Positions 1 to 8,300 of a stretch of 64,000 nt of DNA are shown here, piece by piece. Where the stretch lies: NCBI GenBank assembly GCA_002256425.1, contig NKIZ01000001.1, positions 434,001 through 498,000 of the forward strand, read 5' to 3'. Under the pieces are notes generated by a model. That model did no database searches and was not told where the DNA came from. It saw nothing but the letters and a program-made list of their open reading frames with translations. Each line of letters begins with the position of its first letter. Position 1 is the stretch's first letter. The translations under genes were made by a program, and so were the position numbers. The stretch comes from Alphaproteobacteria bacterium PA2. GTDB taxonomy: Bacteria > Pseudomonadota > Alphaproteobacteria > Caulobacterales > Caulobacteraceae.

Positions 1-2122
1 CCGCTGAACGCCAGTCAGGCGCCTCATCAGCCCGTTGAACCAGCCGGTCCCAGAGGTTCTGCGTCTCTGTCCTGGTGCTGCGACCGTGGGCCAGGTTGAA
101 AAGGCTCTGATCACTGACATCGCAGAACGGGCTGCGCAGAAGGGCGGCCAGGGTCAGCTCATCCCGCGGGAAGAGGACAAACCGCGCCAGGGCCAGAAGG
201 TCATCAAACAGTATGTGTTCCGACAGGGCCAGGCGATCGGCGCCCGCCACCGGCGCCTTCCGGTGCTTCAGGGCCCGCAGTATGTCCTCGAACAGGGCCT
301 TGCGCCGCCGGACCAGGATCAGGACGTCGCCAAAATGGGCCGGACGCATCTTGCCGGACTTCTTGTCGAGGACCTGATCGCCCCGTTTCACCAGATCGAC
401 GATCTCGTCTGCTATGCGCTCGGCCAGCCGGCGGTTGGCGGATTGCTCGGACTCCAGGTCGAGGGGCGCCGTCCAGGCCTCCCGCTCTTCACTGGGGGCC
501 TCCTCCACGAGATCCCACAGGTCGACGCAACCTTCGTCGGTCCGCACAGCCTCATGCCGGATGGGCTCGAGGACACCCTGCTCATCCCGGCGGGGCAGGA
601 TGGCGGCGGCCAGATCCTCTGCGGCGAAGGCGGCGTCCACAAAGTTCAGGATCCTTGTGGCCGATCGCCAGGAGGCCAGCAGGTCGACCCTTTCGAAGGC
701 CTGACCGGCGCCGGTCGCCCGCTTCCTGTGGTGGTCGAATTCCTGGACCAGGATTTCCGGCGCGGCGCCCTGGAAGGAATAGATGGACTGCTTCTCATCG
801 CCCACCACGAACATGTTGCGGGCCAGGTCATTGGACCGCTCGCGGCCTTCGCCGGAGAAAAACTCCTCGGTCAGGGCGCGGATGATCCTCCACTGGTCGG
901 GCGCCGTGTCCTGGGCCTCGTCCACCAGTATGTGATTGATCCCGCCGTCCAGCTTGAACAGCACCCAGGCGGCCTGCGGGGCGTTGGCGGTGAGCTCGAC
1001 GGCCTTTTCGATGAGGTCGGCGAAGTCCAGCCGGCCAGCCAGCTCCTTCTCGACCCTGTAGGCCTCAAGATAAGCCCTGGCGAGGGCGAGGGCGTAGAGC
1101 GTATCGGTCGCCACTTCGATGGCGCGCACCTGTTCGCGGAGCGCTTCCAGCTGATCCTGTTCGTGCATCAGGGCCATATGAACCGGCGGCGAGGCCTTGA
1201 GGGCCTTGACGTCCGCAACCCATTTGACCGGCGTACCCTCGCCCTTTTCGGTGAAGAACAGGGCTTTCAGGTCGTCATAGGACAGGTCCGGCGCCGCAAG
1301 TATCGCCCTCAGGGCCTTGGACCTGCCGATATCAGTCGGTGTTCCCACGGCAAGGCAGTCGGCGGCGTCGCTCAGCGTCCTGCGGTTGACCCGCCCCATG
1401 GCCGCGCTGATGGTCTCGTCCAAATCCGCACCGCTGTCAGGAAGGTCGCATGTGGCCCAGACATGGGTCTCGACGGCGCCCCAGTCCCCTGTGGTTTCGA
1501 AGTATCGCCTGAGGCCGCCCCTCTGGGCTTCAAAGGCCTTGAACATGTCCTCGAAGGCCTGGAAGTCCAGGGCGACGGAGAACCGGGCATAGGCCTCGGC
1601 CAGGACGCCTTCGCCCTTCATGGCGTGGCTGGCGACAGCCCGTCTGGCGGCGGCCGCGACCGCCGCGGCGGCGCTGTCGTCCAGGACCTGGAAGCTGGGT
1701 GATACACCCGCCTCCAGCGGAAACCGCCGCAGCAGCTTTTCGCAGAAGGCGTGGATGGTCTGGATCTTGAGACCGCCCGGGGTCTCAAGGGCACGGGCGA
1801 ACAGGGCGCGGGCCTTGGACAGGCGCCCGTCGTCATAGGCGGCCTCGTCGCGCCCCTCCAGGTTTCCCAGGGCCTTGGCGAGGGCCTTGCCTTCCAGCAC
1901 TGACCATCCGCCCAGCAGGTCGTAGAGCCGCCCCTGCATTTCCGCGGCTGCGGCCTTGGTATAGGTGACGCAGAGAATGGTCTCGGGCTCTGCCCCGGCC
2001 AGCAGAAGGCGGGCCACCCGGTCGATCAGGGTCTTGGTCTTGCCAGACCCGGCATTGGCCGTGACGAAGGCCGAAATATTGGGGTCCGCTGCGCGGCTCT
2101 GTGCATCAGGCGCCCGGATCAT
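1..2122 (-). CDS. addA: AddA helicase-nuclease subunit, C-terminal part missing
   Basis: This is the UvrD-like (superfamily 1A) helicase subunit of the AddAB complex, which resects double-strand breaks for RecA loading. About 707 residues are present; the reading frame is still open at the left edge, so the C-terminal nuclease domain lies outside the window. The Walker A motif (ANAGSGKT) is at about residues 22-29, IQTIHAFCE near 120, and the Walker B/DEAQDT motif near 400. The ATG start overlaps the addB stop as ATGA, so the two are translationally coupled. The order addB-addA and the upstream tsaE-amgK-murU genes are the usual alphaproteobacterial arrangement. Identification is firm. Confidence 0.95.
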   Translation of the reverse strand, partial: MIRAPDAQSRAADPNISAFVTANAGSGKTKTLIDRVARLLLAGAEPETILCVTYTKAAAAEMQGRLYDLLGGWSVLEGKALAKALGNLEGRDEAAYDDGRLSKARALFARALETPGGLKIQTIHAFCEKLLRRFPLEAGVSPSFQVLDDSAAAAVAAAARRAVASHAMKGEGVLAEAYARFSVALDFQAFEDMFKAFEAQRGGLRRYFETTGDWGAVETHVWATCDLPDSGADLDETISAAMGRVNRRTLSDAADCLAVGTPTDIGRSKALRAILAAPDLSYDDLKALFFTEKGEGTPVKWVADVKALKASPPVHMALMHEQDQLEALREQVRAIEVATDTLYALALARAYLEAYRVEKELAGRLDFADLIEKAVELTANAPQAAWVLFKLDGGINHILVDEAQDTAPDQWRIIRALTEEFFSGEGRERSNDLARNMFVVGDEKQSIYSFQGAAPEILVQEFDHHRKRATGAGQAFERVDLLASWRSATRILNFVDAAFAAEDLAAAILPRRDEQGVLEPIRHEAVRTDEGCVDLWDLVEEAPSEEREAWTAPLDLESEQSANRRLAERIADEIVDLVKRGDQVLDKKSGKMRPAHFGDVLILVRRRKALFEDILRALKHRKAPVAGADRLALSEHILFDDLLALARFVLFPRDELTLAALLRSPFCDVSDQSLFNLAHGRSTRTETQNLWDRLVQRADEAPDWRSA

Positions 2123-5100
2123 TCCTCGGACTCCTCGCCGCTGGTGGACCATTCGAACACCCGGGCCAGGTGGTCATAGTCTCCGGGATAGCCCTTGGCG
2201 AATTGCGGCGCGGTCTTGGACGGATAGCCGCGCAGGGGGTCGTCATACTGGGCGATCAGATCCGCCAGGCCTGCCAGAGCCTTGTCAGCCGCGGCTTCGG
2301 GACCTTCCTTCTCGCAGCGGGCATCTTCGACTCCGGCTGGCTTGCGCCCGGTGACCTTCACGTAGAGCAGTTCGCCGGGACGGGGTCGGCCAAGATCCTT
2401 GAACCCGCCCCGGGCCAGTATGGCGGCGGTGAGGGTCAGCTGGGGCGAGAAGCCGGTCCTGACCTGCTTTTCGCTGGGGGGTGCGCCAGTCTTGTAGTCC
2501 AGTATGTGGCTCAGACCCTCAGGGTCGATCTCGATCCGGTCGGATTTGGCCGTCAGGACGAAGTCGCCCCCGGGCCAGGGCATGGACAGTTCGCCATAGA
2601 GCTCCACATGAATGGCGCGGCCATCAGCCCGGCGGCGACGCTCGAAGTCTTCCACCCACCTGGCCATTTCCTGCGCCAGGGCATGTTCGCGCACCATGGC
2701 GTCCGGGGGCATGCCCTGATCCACCAGGGCCTGGATGTAGAAGTCCTCGAACCGGGCTGCGGCGTCGACTGGCAGGTCAGAGGGATATTTCCTGACAAAG
2801 TCCTCGAAGGCCTTGTGAATGGCTGTCCCCCGGGCCCGGACATCCACGGCCTCATCTGGTCGTTCCAGCGGATAAAGCCGCAGAATGTCCCGGGCCCAGA
2901 CGGAATAGGGATCCCTGGTGAGGGCCTCGACCCGGGTCACCGCCATACGCCGGGGGCGCGCCTCTACCGGCGGAATGGGGGCGGGGCGGGAAGCCGGTTC
3001 ATACTTGCCGGGGTCGTCGAGGCCCCTCGCCCAGTCCAGTACATCGGGGCGGCCCGCTATTGTCAGGCCTGCGCCCCTGGCCAGGGTTTCCAGACGCCAG
3101 AGCCAGCGCGACTTGATGGAGGGTGAGCCCTCCCGGCGTTCGGTGTGCAGCAGGACCACATCGGGGGCGCAGGCGGCCTGGGCGAAGTCGTGGGCGGCAA
3201 GGCCGATCCGCCGCTCGGGCGGCGGCAGGCCCAGGGTCTTGCGCATGGGCCGCGACAGGAAGGGATCCACGGGCGCGCCCTGCGGCCAGACGCCTTCCTC
3301 GAGACCGGCGACGATCAGACGATCCGCCCGGATCAGCCGGGCCTCGATGGCGCCCAGTATGCGCAGGCGGGGATGGCTGGCGCCGCCGGCCCGCACAGTC
3401 TCGCCGGCCACAAGCTTGCGGAAGAGTTCATTGAAGCTGCGGGGGGTGACGGCGGGAAGGGCGGCGGACTCTTCCATCAGGCCAGCCAGGAGGCGCGACA
3501 GGGCCTCGCCGCCAAGGCCGGACCAGAGATGATCCGAGGACCCATCCGGACCTCTGGCAAGGGCCTCAAGGGCTTCAGCGGTGATACGGGCCAGGGCGGC
3601 GGCCGTCTGGTCCCCGTCTCCCGCCCGGGGCAGGACGGCGCAGAGGCGGTTCAGAAGATTGGTGGGCGCGGCAGGATCCAGCCTGTCCTTGGCCATGTTC
3701 GTCTTCAGTCGGGCGGTCAGCTGATCCCAGCCCGCGGACCGGGCGCCGCGCAGGCCATGGCGTTCCGCCTGCTCCCTCGCTGACTCCAGGGCCTCGGCGT
3801 CAAGGCCCAGGCGGACCAGGGGGTGCTTGAGTATGGCCAGCAGGCGCACGGGGTCGAGGGGATCAATCAGGGTCTGGACCACCAGATCGGCCAGGACACC
3901 CACCGGGCAGCCCGCAAGGCTGAGGCCGGCCGAGGAGTCCGCCGATACGCCCCAGCGGGCCAGCTTGGCGCTGACCCGGCGGGCCAGGGCCTGGTCGGGT
4001 GAAACCAGGGCGGCGGTCTGTCCCGGGACTTCAAGGGCCTCCCGCAACAGGAGTGCCGCCACGGTGGCCGCTTCATCCTCGGTCCGGGCGCAGACCAGTG
4101 AAAGGCCGGCAAGGCCCTTTGCGATCGGATCAATGCCCGCGGCCTCCTTCTGATCGCGAATATCGCCAATGGCCTTGAGCCAGTCGGCCGTATCCTCGGC
4201 CGGTCGCAGGGCCTCATTGATGACCCGTCGCCGCCAGTGACCCAGGCCAAGTTCGGCTGACGATCCATGCCAGTTGAGGACATCCATCCGGGTAAGGCCG
4301 GCATCGGTGAGCAGGCGTTTCATGGCCCCTTGGGGATGCTGCTCCCCAACCCCGGTCCACGCCTTTTCCGACAGATTGTGATCAAGACCCGGCAGGACCA
4401 CGGCGCCCTGCGGCGCCCGGGCGATGACCCTCAGCAGGGCGGCGGTCGCCTTGGCGGTTCCCGTGGATCCAGCTGCAACAAGCACGCCCTGGGGCGGTTC
4501 GCGATCCCACTTTTCGGCCAGGGCGTGGAGCAGGGCGACGCGGCGGGCGCTGATGTCCATGAGGCCCAGCTCGGCCAGCCGCCTCGGCCAGGACTCCAGG
4601 GCCATTTCCAGGAATTCCCGGGAGATCCGCCAGTGTTCGGCCATGTCGGCGGTGACCAGGTCGGCCAGACCCGCCGTGGCCGAAGCCTCCTCGATCTGCA
4701 GACTGTCCAGGAAGCCGCCCAGGGCGTCAGCGAATTCCAGGGCGGTCGGGGCGTCGAGTTTGCGGCCAAGGGCGCCTTCATGACGCTTCACCAGGCCCAC
4801 CAGCTCGAACCTGCGTCGCAGGCCGCCAATGGAGGCCGGAAGGTCGACCGCCAGATCCCCAGGCTCGAAGGGCGCCTCGCCTTCGTCCAGGTCGCCCAAG
4901 GGCCGGATCTGCGGAGGCAGTATGGCCCGTCCGCCTGAAACGGTGACAAAGGCGTCGGCAAGGGCTCGCGCGCCGCGGCGGGTCGGCGTCAGGACAATGG
5001 CCTGGGACAGGGCCTCGGGCCCCTGATGGGCCAGGGCGTCATGAAGTCCCTGGGCCAGGTCCAGGACGAAGGGGCGGTGGGACGGAATGGAATACCAACC

Positions 5101-5124
5101 GGAGCCGGTGAAGGGACTGCTCAC
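2119..5124 (-). CDS. addB: AddB double-strand break repair nuclease subunit
   Basis: The protein has 1001 aa, typical of alphaproteobacterial AddB. The N-terminal part is a degenerate helicase fold (LTPTRRGARALADAF near residue 46). The C-terminal 280 residues carry the PD-(D/E)XK nuclease, visible as GTAIHKAFEDFV and then ILDYKTG near residue 870. Where Firmicute AddB has the CPY of its iron-sulphur cluster, this protein has DPY (RDPYSVWAR), and no four-cysteine set is visible, so a cluster is unlikely. It overlaps murU upstream by 4 bp and addA downstream by 4 bp. It would partner AddA in recombinational repair. Confidence 0.95.
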   Translation of the reverse strand: MSSPFTGSGWYSIPSHRPFVLDLAQGLHDALAHQGPEALSQAIVLTPTRRGARALADAFVTVSGGRAILPPQIRPLGDLDEGEAPFEPGDLAVDLPASIGGLRRRFELVGLVKRHEGALGRKLDAPTALEFADALGGFLDSLQIEEASATAGLADLVTADMAEHWRISREFLEMALESWPRRLAELGLMDISARRVALLHALAEKWDREPPQGVLVAAGSTGTAKATAALLRVIARAPQGAVVLPGLDHNLSEKAWTGVGEQHPQGAMKRLLTDAGLTRMDVLNWHGSSAELGLGHWRRRVINEALRPAEDTADWLKAIGDIRDQKEAAGIDPIAKGLAGLSLVCARTEDEAATVAALLLREALEVPGQTAALVSPDQALARRVSAKLARWGVSADSSAGLSLAGCPVGVLADLVVQTLIDPLDPVRLLAILKHPLVRLGLDAEALESAREQAERHGLRGARSAGWDQLTARLKTNMAKDRLDPAAPTNLLNRLCAVLPRAGDGDQTAAALARITAEALEALARGPDGSSDHLWSGLGGEALSRLLAGLMEESAALPAVTPRSFNELFRKLVAGETVRAGGASHPRLRILGAIEARLIRADRLIVAGLEEGVWPQGAPVDPFLSRPMRKTLGLPPPERRIGLAAHDFAQAACAPDVVLLHTERREGSPSIKSRWLWRLETLARGAGLTIAGRPDVLDWARGLDDPGKYEPASRPAPIPPVEARPRRMAVTRVEALTRDPYSVWARDILRLYPLERPDEAVDVRARGTAIHKAFEDFVRKYPSDLPVDAAARFEDFYIQALVDQGMPPDAMVREHALAQEMARWVEDFERRRRADGRAIHVELYGELSMPWPGGDFVLTAKSDRIEIDPEGLSHILDYKTGAPPSEKQVRTGFSPQLTLTAAILARGGFKDLGRPRPGELLYVKVTGRKPAGVEDARCEKEGPEAAADKALAGLADLIAQYDDPLRGYPSKTAPQFAKGYPGDYDHLARVFEWSTSGEESEE

Positions 5125-5831
5125 ACGAGTCTGGCTTCCGCCGCCTCCCTGGCCTGTGGATCGCCAACATGCATCCAGAATGCGTCCATGGCGACGCCGA
5201 ATATCCGACCCTCATCCTGAAGCCGCCACCAGACGGGCAGGATGGAAAAGGCGCCGTCTGGCGACCCGTCGAGGATCTGCGGCTTCATGATCTGGAAGCC
5301 GACATTGGCGAAGGGCGCCGGGCGGGCCTCGTCGGCGGAGTGGCGGATGCGGCCGTCGGCCTCCAGGAAGAAACCCCGGGGCCCCTCAAAGCCTATGCCC
5401 CGGCCCTTTGCCACCAGCAGGACCAGCAGATCCATCTTCGCAGGATCCCAGGCCGCCTTCATGGCCTCCAGGGGTGGGACCCCCTCGTCGATCCACAGGG
5501 AGTCGATATTGGCCACGAAGAAGGGCTCGTTCCCCAACAGGGGCAGGGCGTTCCTGATGCCGCCGCCGGAGTCCAGCAAGCCGGCCCGCTCATCGACGAT
5601 CCGGATTTCCGGATGGGTCCGCTTGCCCAGGTGCTCGGTCATCTGGTCGGCGAAATGATGGATATTGACCACCGCGGTCTCGACGGCAGCTTCGGCCAGT
5701 CTGTCCAGCACGTGGTCGATCAGGGCCTTGCCGCCTACGGTCACCAGGGCTTTGGGACGGTCATCCGTCAGGGGCCGCATGCGCGAGCCTATGCCGGCCG
5801 CCAGGACCATGGCGGTCTTGATGGCGGTCAT
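5121..5831 (-). CDS. murU: MurU-type N-acetylmuramate-1-phosphate uridylyltransferase
   Basis: A 236-aa nucleotidyltransferase. The N-terminal signature LAAGIGSRMRPLTDDRPKAL binds the nucleotide, and FFVANIDSLW carries the metal-binding aspartate. In the MurU/AmgK recycling route, MurU makes UDP-MurNAc from MurNAc-1-phosphate and so bypasses de novo (fosfomycin-sensitive) synthesis. Its ATG overlaps the stop of the adjacent AmgK-like kinase gene, which strongly supports MurU over a generic sugar-1-phosphate nucleotidyltransferase. Substrate assignment rests on family and context. Confidence 0.85.
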   Translation of the reverse strand: MTAIKTAMVLAAGIGSRMRPLTDDRPKALVTVGGKALIDHVLDRLAEAAVETAVVNIHHFADQMTEHLGKRTHPEIRIVDERAGLLDSGGGIRNALPLLGNEPFFVANIDSLWIDEGVPPLEAMKAAWDPAKMDLLVLLVAKGRGIGFEGPRGFFLEADGRIRHSADEARPAPFANVGFQIMKPQILDGSPDGAFSILPVWWRLQDEGRIFGVAMDAFWMHVGDPQAREAAEARLV

Positions 5832-6916
5832 TGGCGGGCGTCTTGCGGGATATGGCGGTCGAACCAGGCCTTCAGGGCGGCAAGGTCCGGGTCAGCCAGG
5901 CAGCGGTCCAGATAGCCCCAGAGCCTGGGCATGAACTGGGCGTATCGGGGTTTGCCGTCCCGGGACACCAGTCGGGCGAAGATGCCGAGGATGCGGCTAA
6001 TGTTGAGGGCGCCCAGGGCGTGGAAGTCGGCCAGATAGGCCTCGCGGTCGACCCTCGGGCGCAGCTGGAAATAGCGCTCCAGCACCCAGGTTTCCAGGTC
6101 GGGCGAAATATCCCGCCGCGCATCGTGCAGCAGCATGGACATGTCCCAGGCCGGGTGGGCGCGGACGGCGTCCTGGAAATCGATCAGACCCGCCCGGGAG
6201 GCGCCCCGCCGGTCCGGCAGCCAGATCAGATTTTCGGCGTGATAATCCCGATGGCAGAAGACGCTGGCCCCGGCGGCCGCCCTGGCGCGGATCGGGGTCC
6301 AGATCTCCTCCCAGGCCATGACGGCTTCGAGGCCGAGGCGGATCTGCGGGCGGAGCTTCGGCAGCCATTCCGGCAGGAGGTCGCCGGCGGTTTTCAGGGC
6401 CACCTCGTCATAGTCCAGCAGGGGCCAGGCTATGTCGCCGGCCGCCGTCAGCAACCGAGGAGCCGTGGCGTCATGCATCCGGGCCAGGGCGCTGACGGCC
6501 GACTCATAGAGCGGGGTTTCGACCTGCCCCCTGGCGATCATGGTGGCGAAGAGGTCGTCCCCCAGGTCTTCCAGAACGGCAAGGCCCGCCGGGGCGTCGT
6601 GGGCGATGATGTCAGGCGCCGACAGACCCTGGCTCCGCAGCCAGGCCGCCACGGCGATGAAGGCGTCGACCCGCCCGGCCGCCAGCCGCGCCATGGCGTT
6701 GTAGCCCAGGGCCTCACGCTGTTTGGGGTTGGCGTCCGGAGGACAGGGGGCGGTTTCAGCCGAGGGCGGCTGGTCCATGAAGATCAGGCTGGCGCCGCTC
6801 TCCAGGTGCAGGCGTTCATAGCGGCGGGTTGAGGCGTCGCCGCTGAGGACTTCCCGGCGCGCCTGATCAAGCCCGCTGGCGGTCAGGAATTGCGCCTTCT
6901 GCGTCTCACGATCCAA
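5828..6916 (-). CDS. amgK: AmgK-type N-acetylmuramate/N-acetylglucosamine anomeric kinase
   Basis: An aminoglycoside-phosphotransferase-fold kinase of about 362 aa. The catalytic loop reads CHRDYHAENLIW and the metal-binding motif LIDFQDAV. It is expected to phosphorylate MurNAc (and GlcNAc) at the anomeric carbon during peptidoglycan recycling and feed MurU, whose start overlaps its stop. A GTG at 6940 would give 370 aa. I prefer the TTG at 6916 because GGAAGG lies 9 nt upstream and the overlap with tsaE shrinks to 11 bp. The family is also annotated as 'phosphotransferase'. Confidence 0.83.
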   Translation of the reverse strand: MDRETQKAQFLTASGLDQARREVLSGDASTRRYERLHLESGASLIFMDQPPSAETAPCPPDANPKQREALGYNAMARLAAGRVDAFIAVAAWLRSQGLSAPDIIAHDAPAGLAVLEDLGDDLFATMIARGQVETPLYESAVSALARMHDATAPRLLTAAGDIAWPLLDYDEVALKTAGDLLPEWLPKLRPQIRLGLEAVMAWEEIWTPIRARAAAGASVFCHRDYHAENLIWLPDRRGASRAGLIDFQDAVRAHPAWDMSMLLHDARRDISPDLETWVLERYFQLRPRVDREAYLADFHALGALNISRILGIFARLVSRDGKPRYAQFMPRLWGYLDRCLADPDLAALKAWFDRHIPQDARQ

Positions 6917-7361
6917 GGCCGCGTTCCTTCCAGCTTCCACAGGGGGTCAATCGCGCCCTTCGCGCATCGCCTTCCAGGGTGATGTCTATATCGAGTCGGT
7001 CGGCGGGGAGGCGACCCTCCAGGCGTTCCGGCCATTCTATGATCGCCACCCCGTCCTCAAGGGCCTCATCCAGGCCGATTTCATAGGCCTCATCGGGATC
7101 GGACAACCGGTAGAGGTCGAAGTGGGCGATAGGGAAATCCGGGCCGTCATAGGTCTGGATCAGGGTGAAGGTCGGACTGGGCACTTCCTCATCGGGCCGG
7201 GTCAGGGCGCGAACCAGGGCCCGGGCCAGGGTGGACTTCCCCGCACCCAGGGGGCCGTTCAGGCAGATGGCCTCACCGGCCCGGATCTCTGCGGCCAGGG
7301 CTGCGCCGAGGGCTGTGGTCGCGACCTCGTTGGCCAGGAAAATGTCCGCCGCCAGCTTCAC
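6906..7361 (-). CDS. tsaE: TsaE, tRNA t6A threonylcarbamoylation ATPase
   Basis: A small P-loop ATPase of 151 aa. Walker A is GPLGAGKSTLARAL near residue 37, with the family motifs SPTFTLIQTY and HFDLYRL, then IIEWPERL. TsaE drives the TsaBDE complex that adds threonylcarbamoyl to A37 of ANN-decoding tRNAs. Its ATG overlaps the stop of the acyltransferase gene upstream by 4 bp, and its C-terminal codons overlap the start of amgK. It is the conserved second gene of the tsaE-amgK-murU-addBA operon. Confidence 0.95.
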   Translation of the reverse strand: MKLAADIFLANEVATTALGAALAAEIRAGEAICLNGPLGAGKSTLARALVRALTRPDEEVPSPTFTLIQTYDGPDFPIAHFDLYRLSDPDEAYEIGLDEALEDGVAIIEWPERLEGRLPADRLDIDITLEGDARRARLTPCGSWKERGLGS

Positions 7362-8230
7362 GGGAAAGCCCGGTCCGGGTCCTGGGCGAGGGTCACGGCC
7401 ACATGGGTCTTGAGCGCTTCGGTGGCGCTGGCCGCGTCCGGATCCAGGTCCCGCCAGTCGATCACCGGGCCCACATCGATGGAGAAGGCCCCGCCCCGTT
7501 TGTTCAGCAGCTCGTGGAACAGGGTGATGTCCCGCAGCTCGCCGGAGAAATGGTGGAAGAAGTGGAAGAGGGTCGACCAGGGTCCGCGCACATGCAGCGG
7601 CAGTATGGGCGCCTCAAACTTTCGGGCCAGGGAGGCCGCCGTGGTCATCCAGGGCGATTCGGCCAGCCGTCCATCCTTGCCCTGACGGGCCAGCTTCCCC
7701 GCCGGAAAGATCATCAGGGGCCGTTCTGCCTCCATGGCCTCCCGGGTCATGGTGAGGGTCAGGCGGGTGCGATCCCGGGTGCGCTTCTCCGCCACCCATT
7801 CCACGGGAATGAGGATATCGCTCAGACCGGGGCAGACCCGATGGGCGTCGGCGTTTGCGTAGAGACAGAGGTCGGGCCTGGGGCCCTTGAGGGCGTCATA
7901 GACGGCTATGCCATCGGCGATCCCTGTGGGGTGATTGGCGATGACGATCAGCCGGCCAGAGGCGGGAATCCGGTCGGGGCGTCGCACGGTCAGCCGGATG
8001 TCCAGCAGGCTGGAGACGGCTTCGACCGCCTCCCGGCCGGGCATGGGGCCTATGGCGTCGGCCATGGCCCTGGCCTTGCGATAATCTAGCAGGCTGTAGA
8101 GCAGGGGCCGGGCCAGGGGCCAGACGACGCTGCCCGCAAGTCTGGGCGCCCGCTCGACAATCAGTCGGTCGATGATGTGATCGTGATAGCCCCTGGCCTG
8201 CGCCAGGGTCGCTGTCTGTGCGACCGTCAT
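7358..8230 (-). CDS. PlsC-like lysophospholipid acyltransferase
   Basis: A 290-aa 1-acylglycerol-3-phosphate acyltransferase-like protein. The catalytic motif is NHPTGIADG (H-x5-D, as in the OlsA/hemolysin-like branch, rather than the usual H-x4-D). A second block, LMIFPAGKLARQ, matches the acyl-acceptor (EGT-type) motif with the glutamate replaced. It probably transfers an acyl chain to a lysolipid at the inner membrane; the acceptor cannot be told. It is first in the operon with tsaE and is divergent from mmsA across 70 bp. Confidence 0.78.
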   Translation of the reverse strand: MTVAQTATLAQARGYHDHIIDRLIVERAPRLAGSVVWPLARPLLYSLLDYRKARAMADAIGPMPGREAVEAVSSLLDIRLTVRRPDRIPASGRLIVIANHPTGIADGIAVYDALKGPRPDLCLYANADAHRVCPGLSDILIPVEWVAEKRTRDRTRLTLTMTREAMEAERPLMIFPAGKLARQGKDGRLAESPWMTTAASLARKFEAPILPLHVRGPWSTLFHFFHHFSGELRDITLFHELLNKRGGAFSIDVGPVIDWRDLDPDAASATEALKTHVAVTLAQDPDRAFP

Positions 8231-8300
8231 GGGGCGGAGAATGCCCTCGCCCGCCCTGCAGGTCTAGGCACGGCGGGATGCAGCCCCTAGAAGATTTGTC

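Noticed and set aside
35..1702. A 555-codon open frame on the plus strand opposite addA
   Set aside because: It is an antisense shadow caused by high third-position GC. The minus strand encodes AddA with all helicase motifs, and the plus frame has no recognisable domain.
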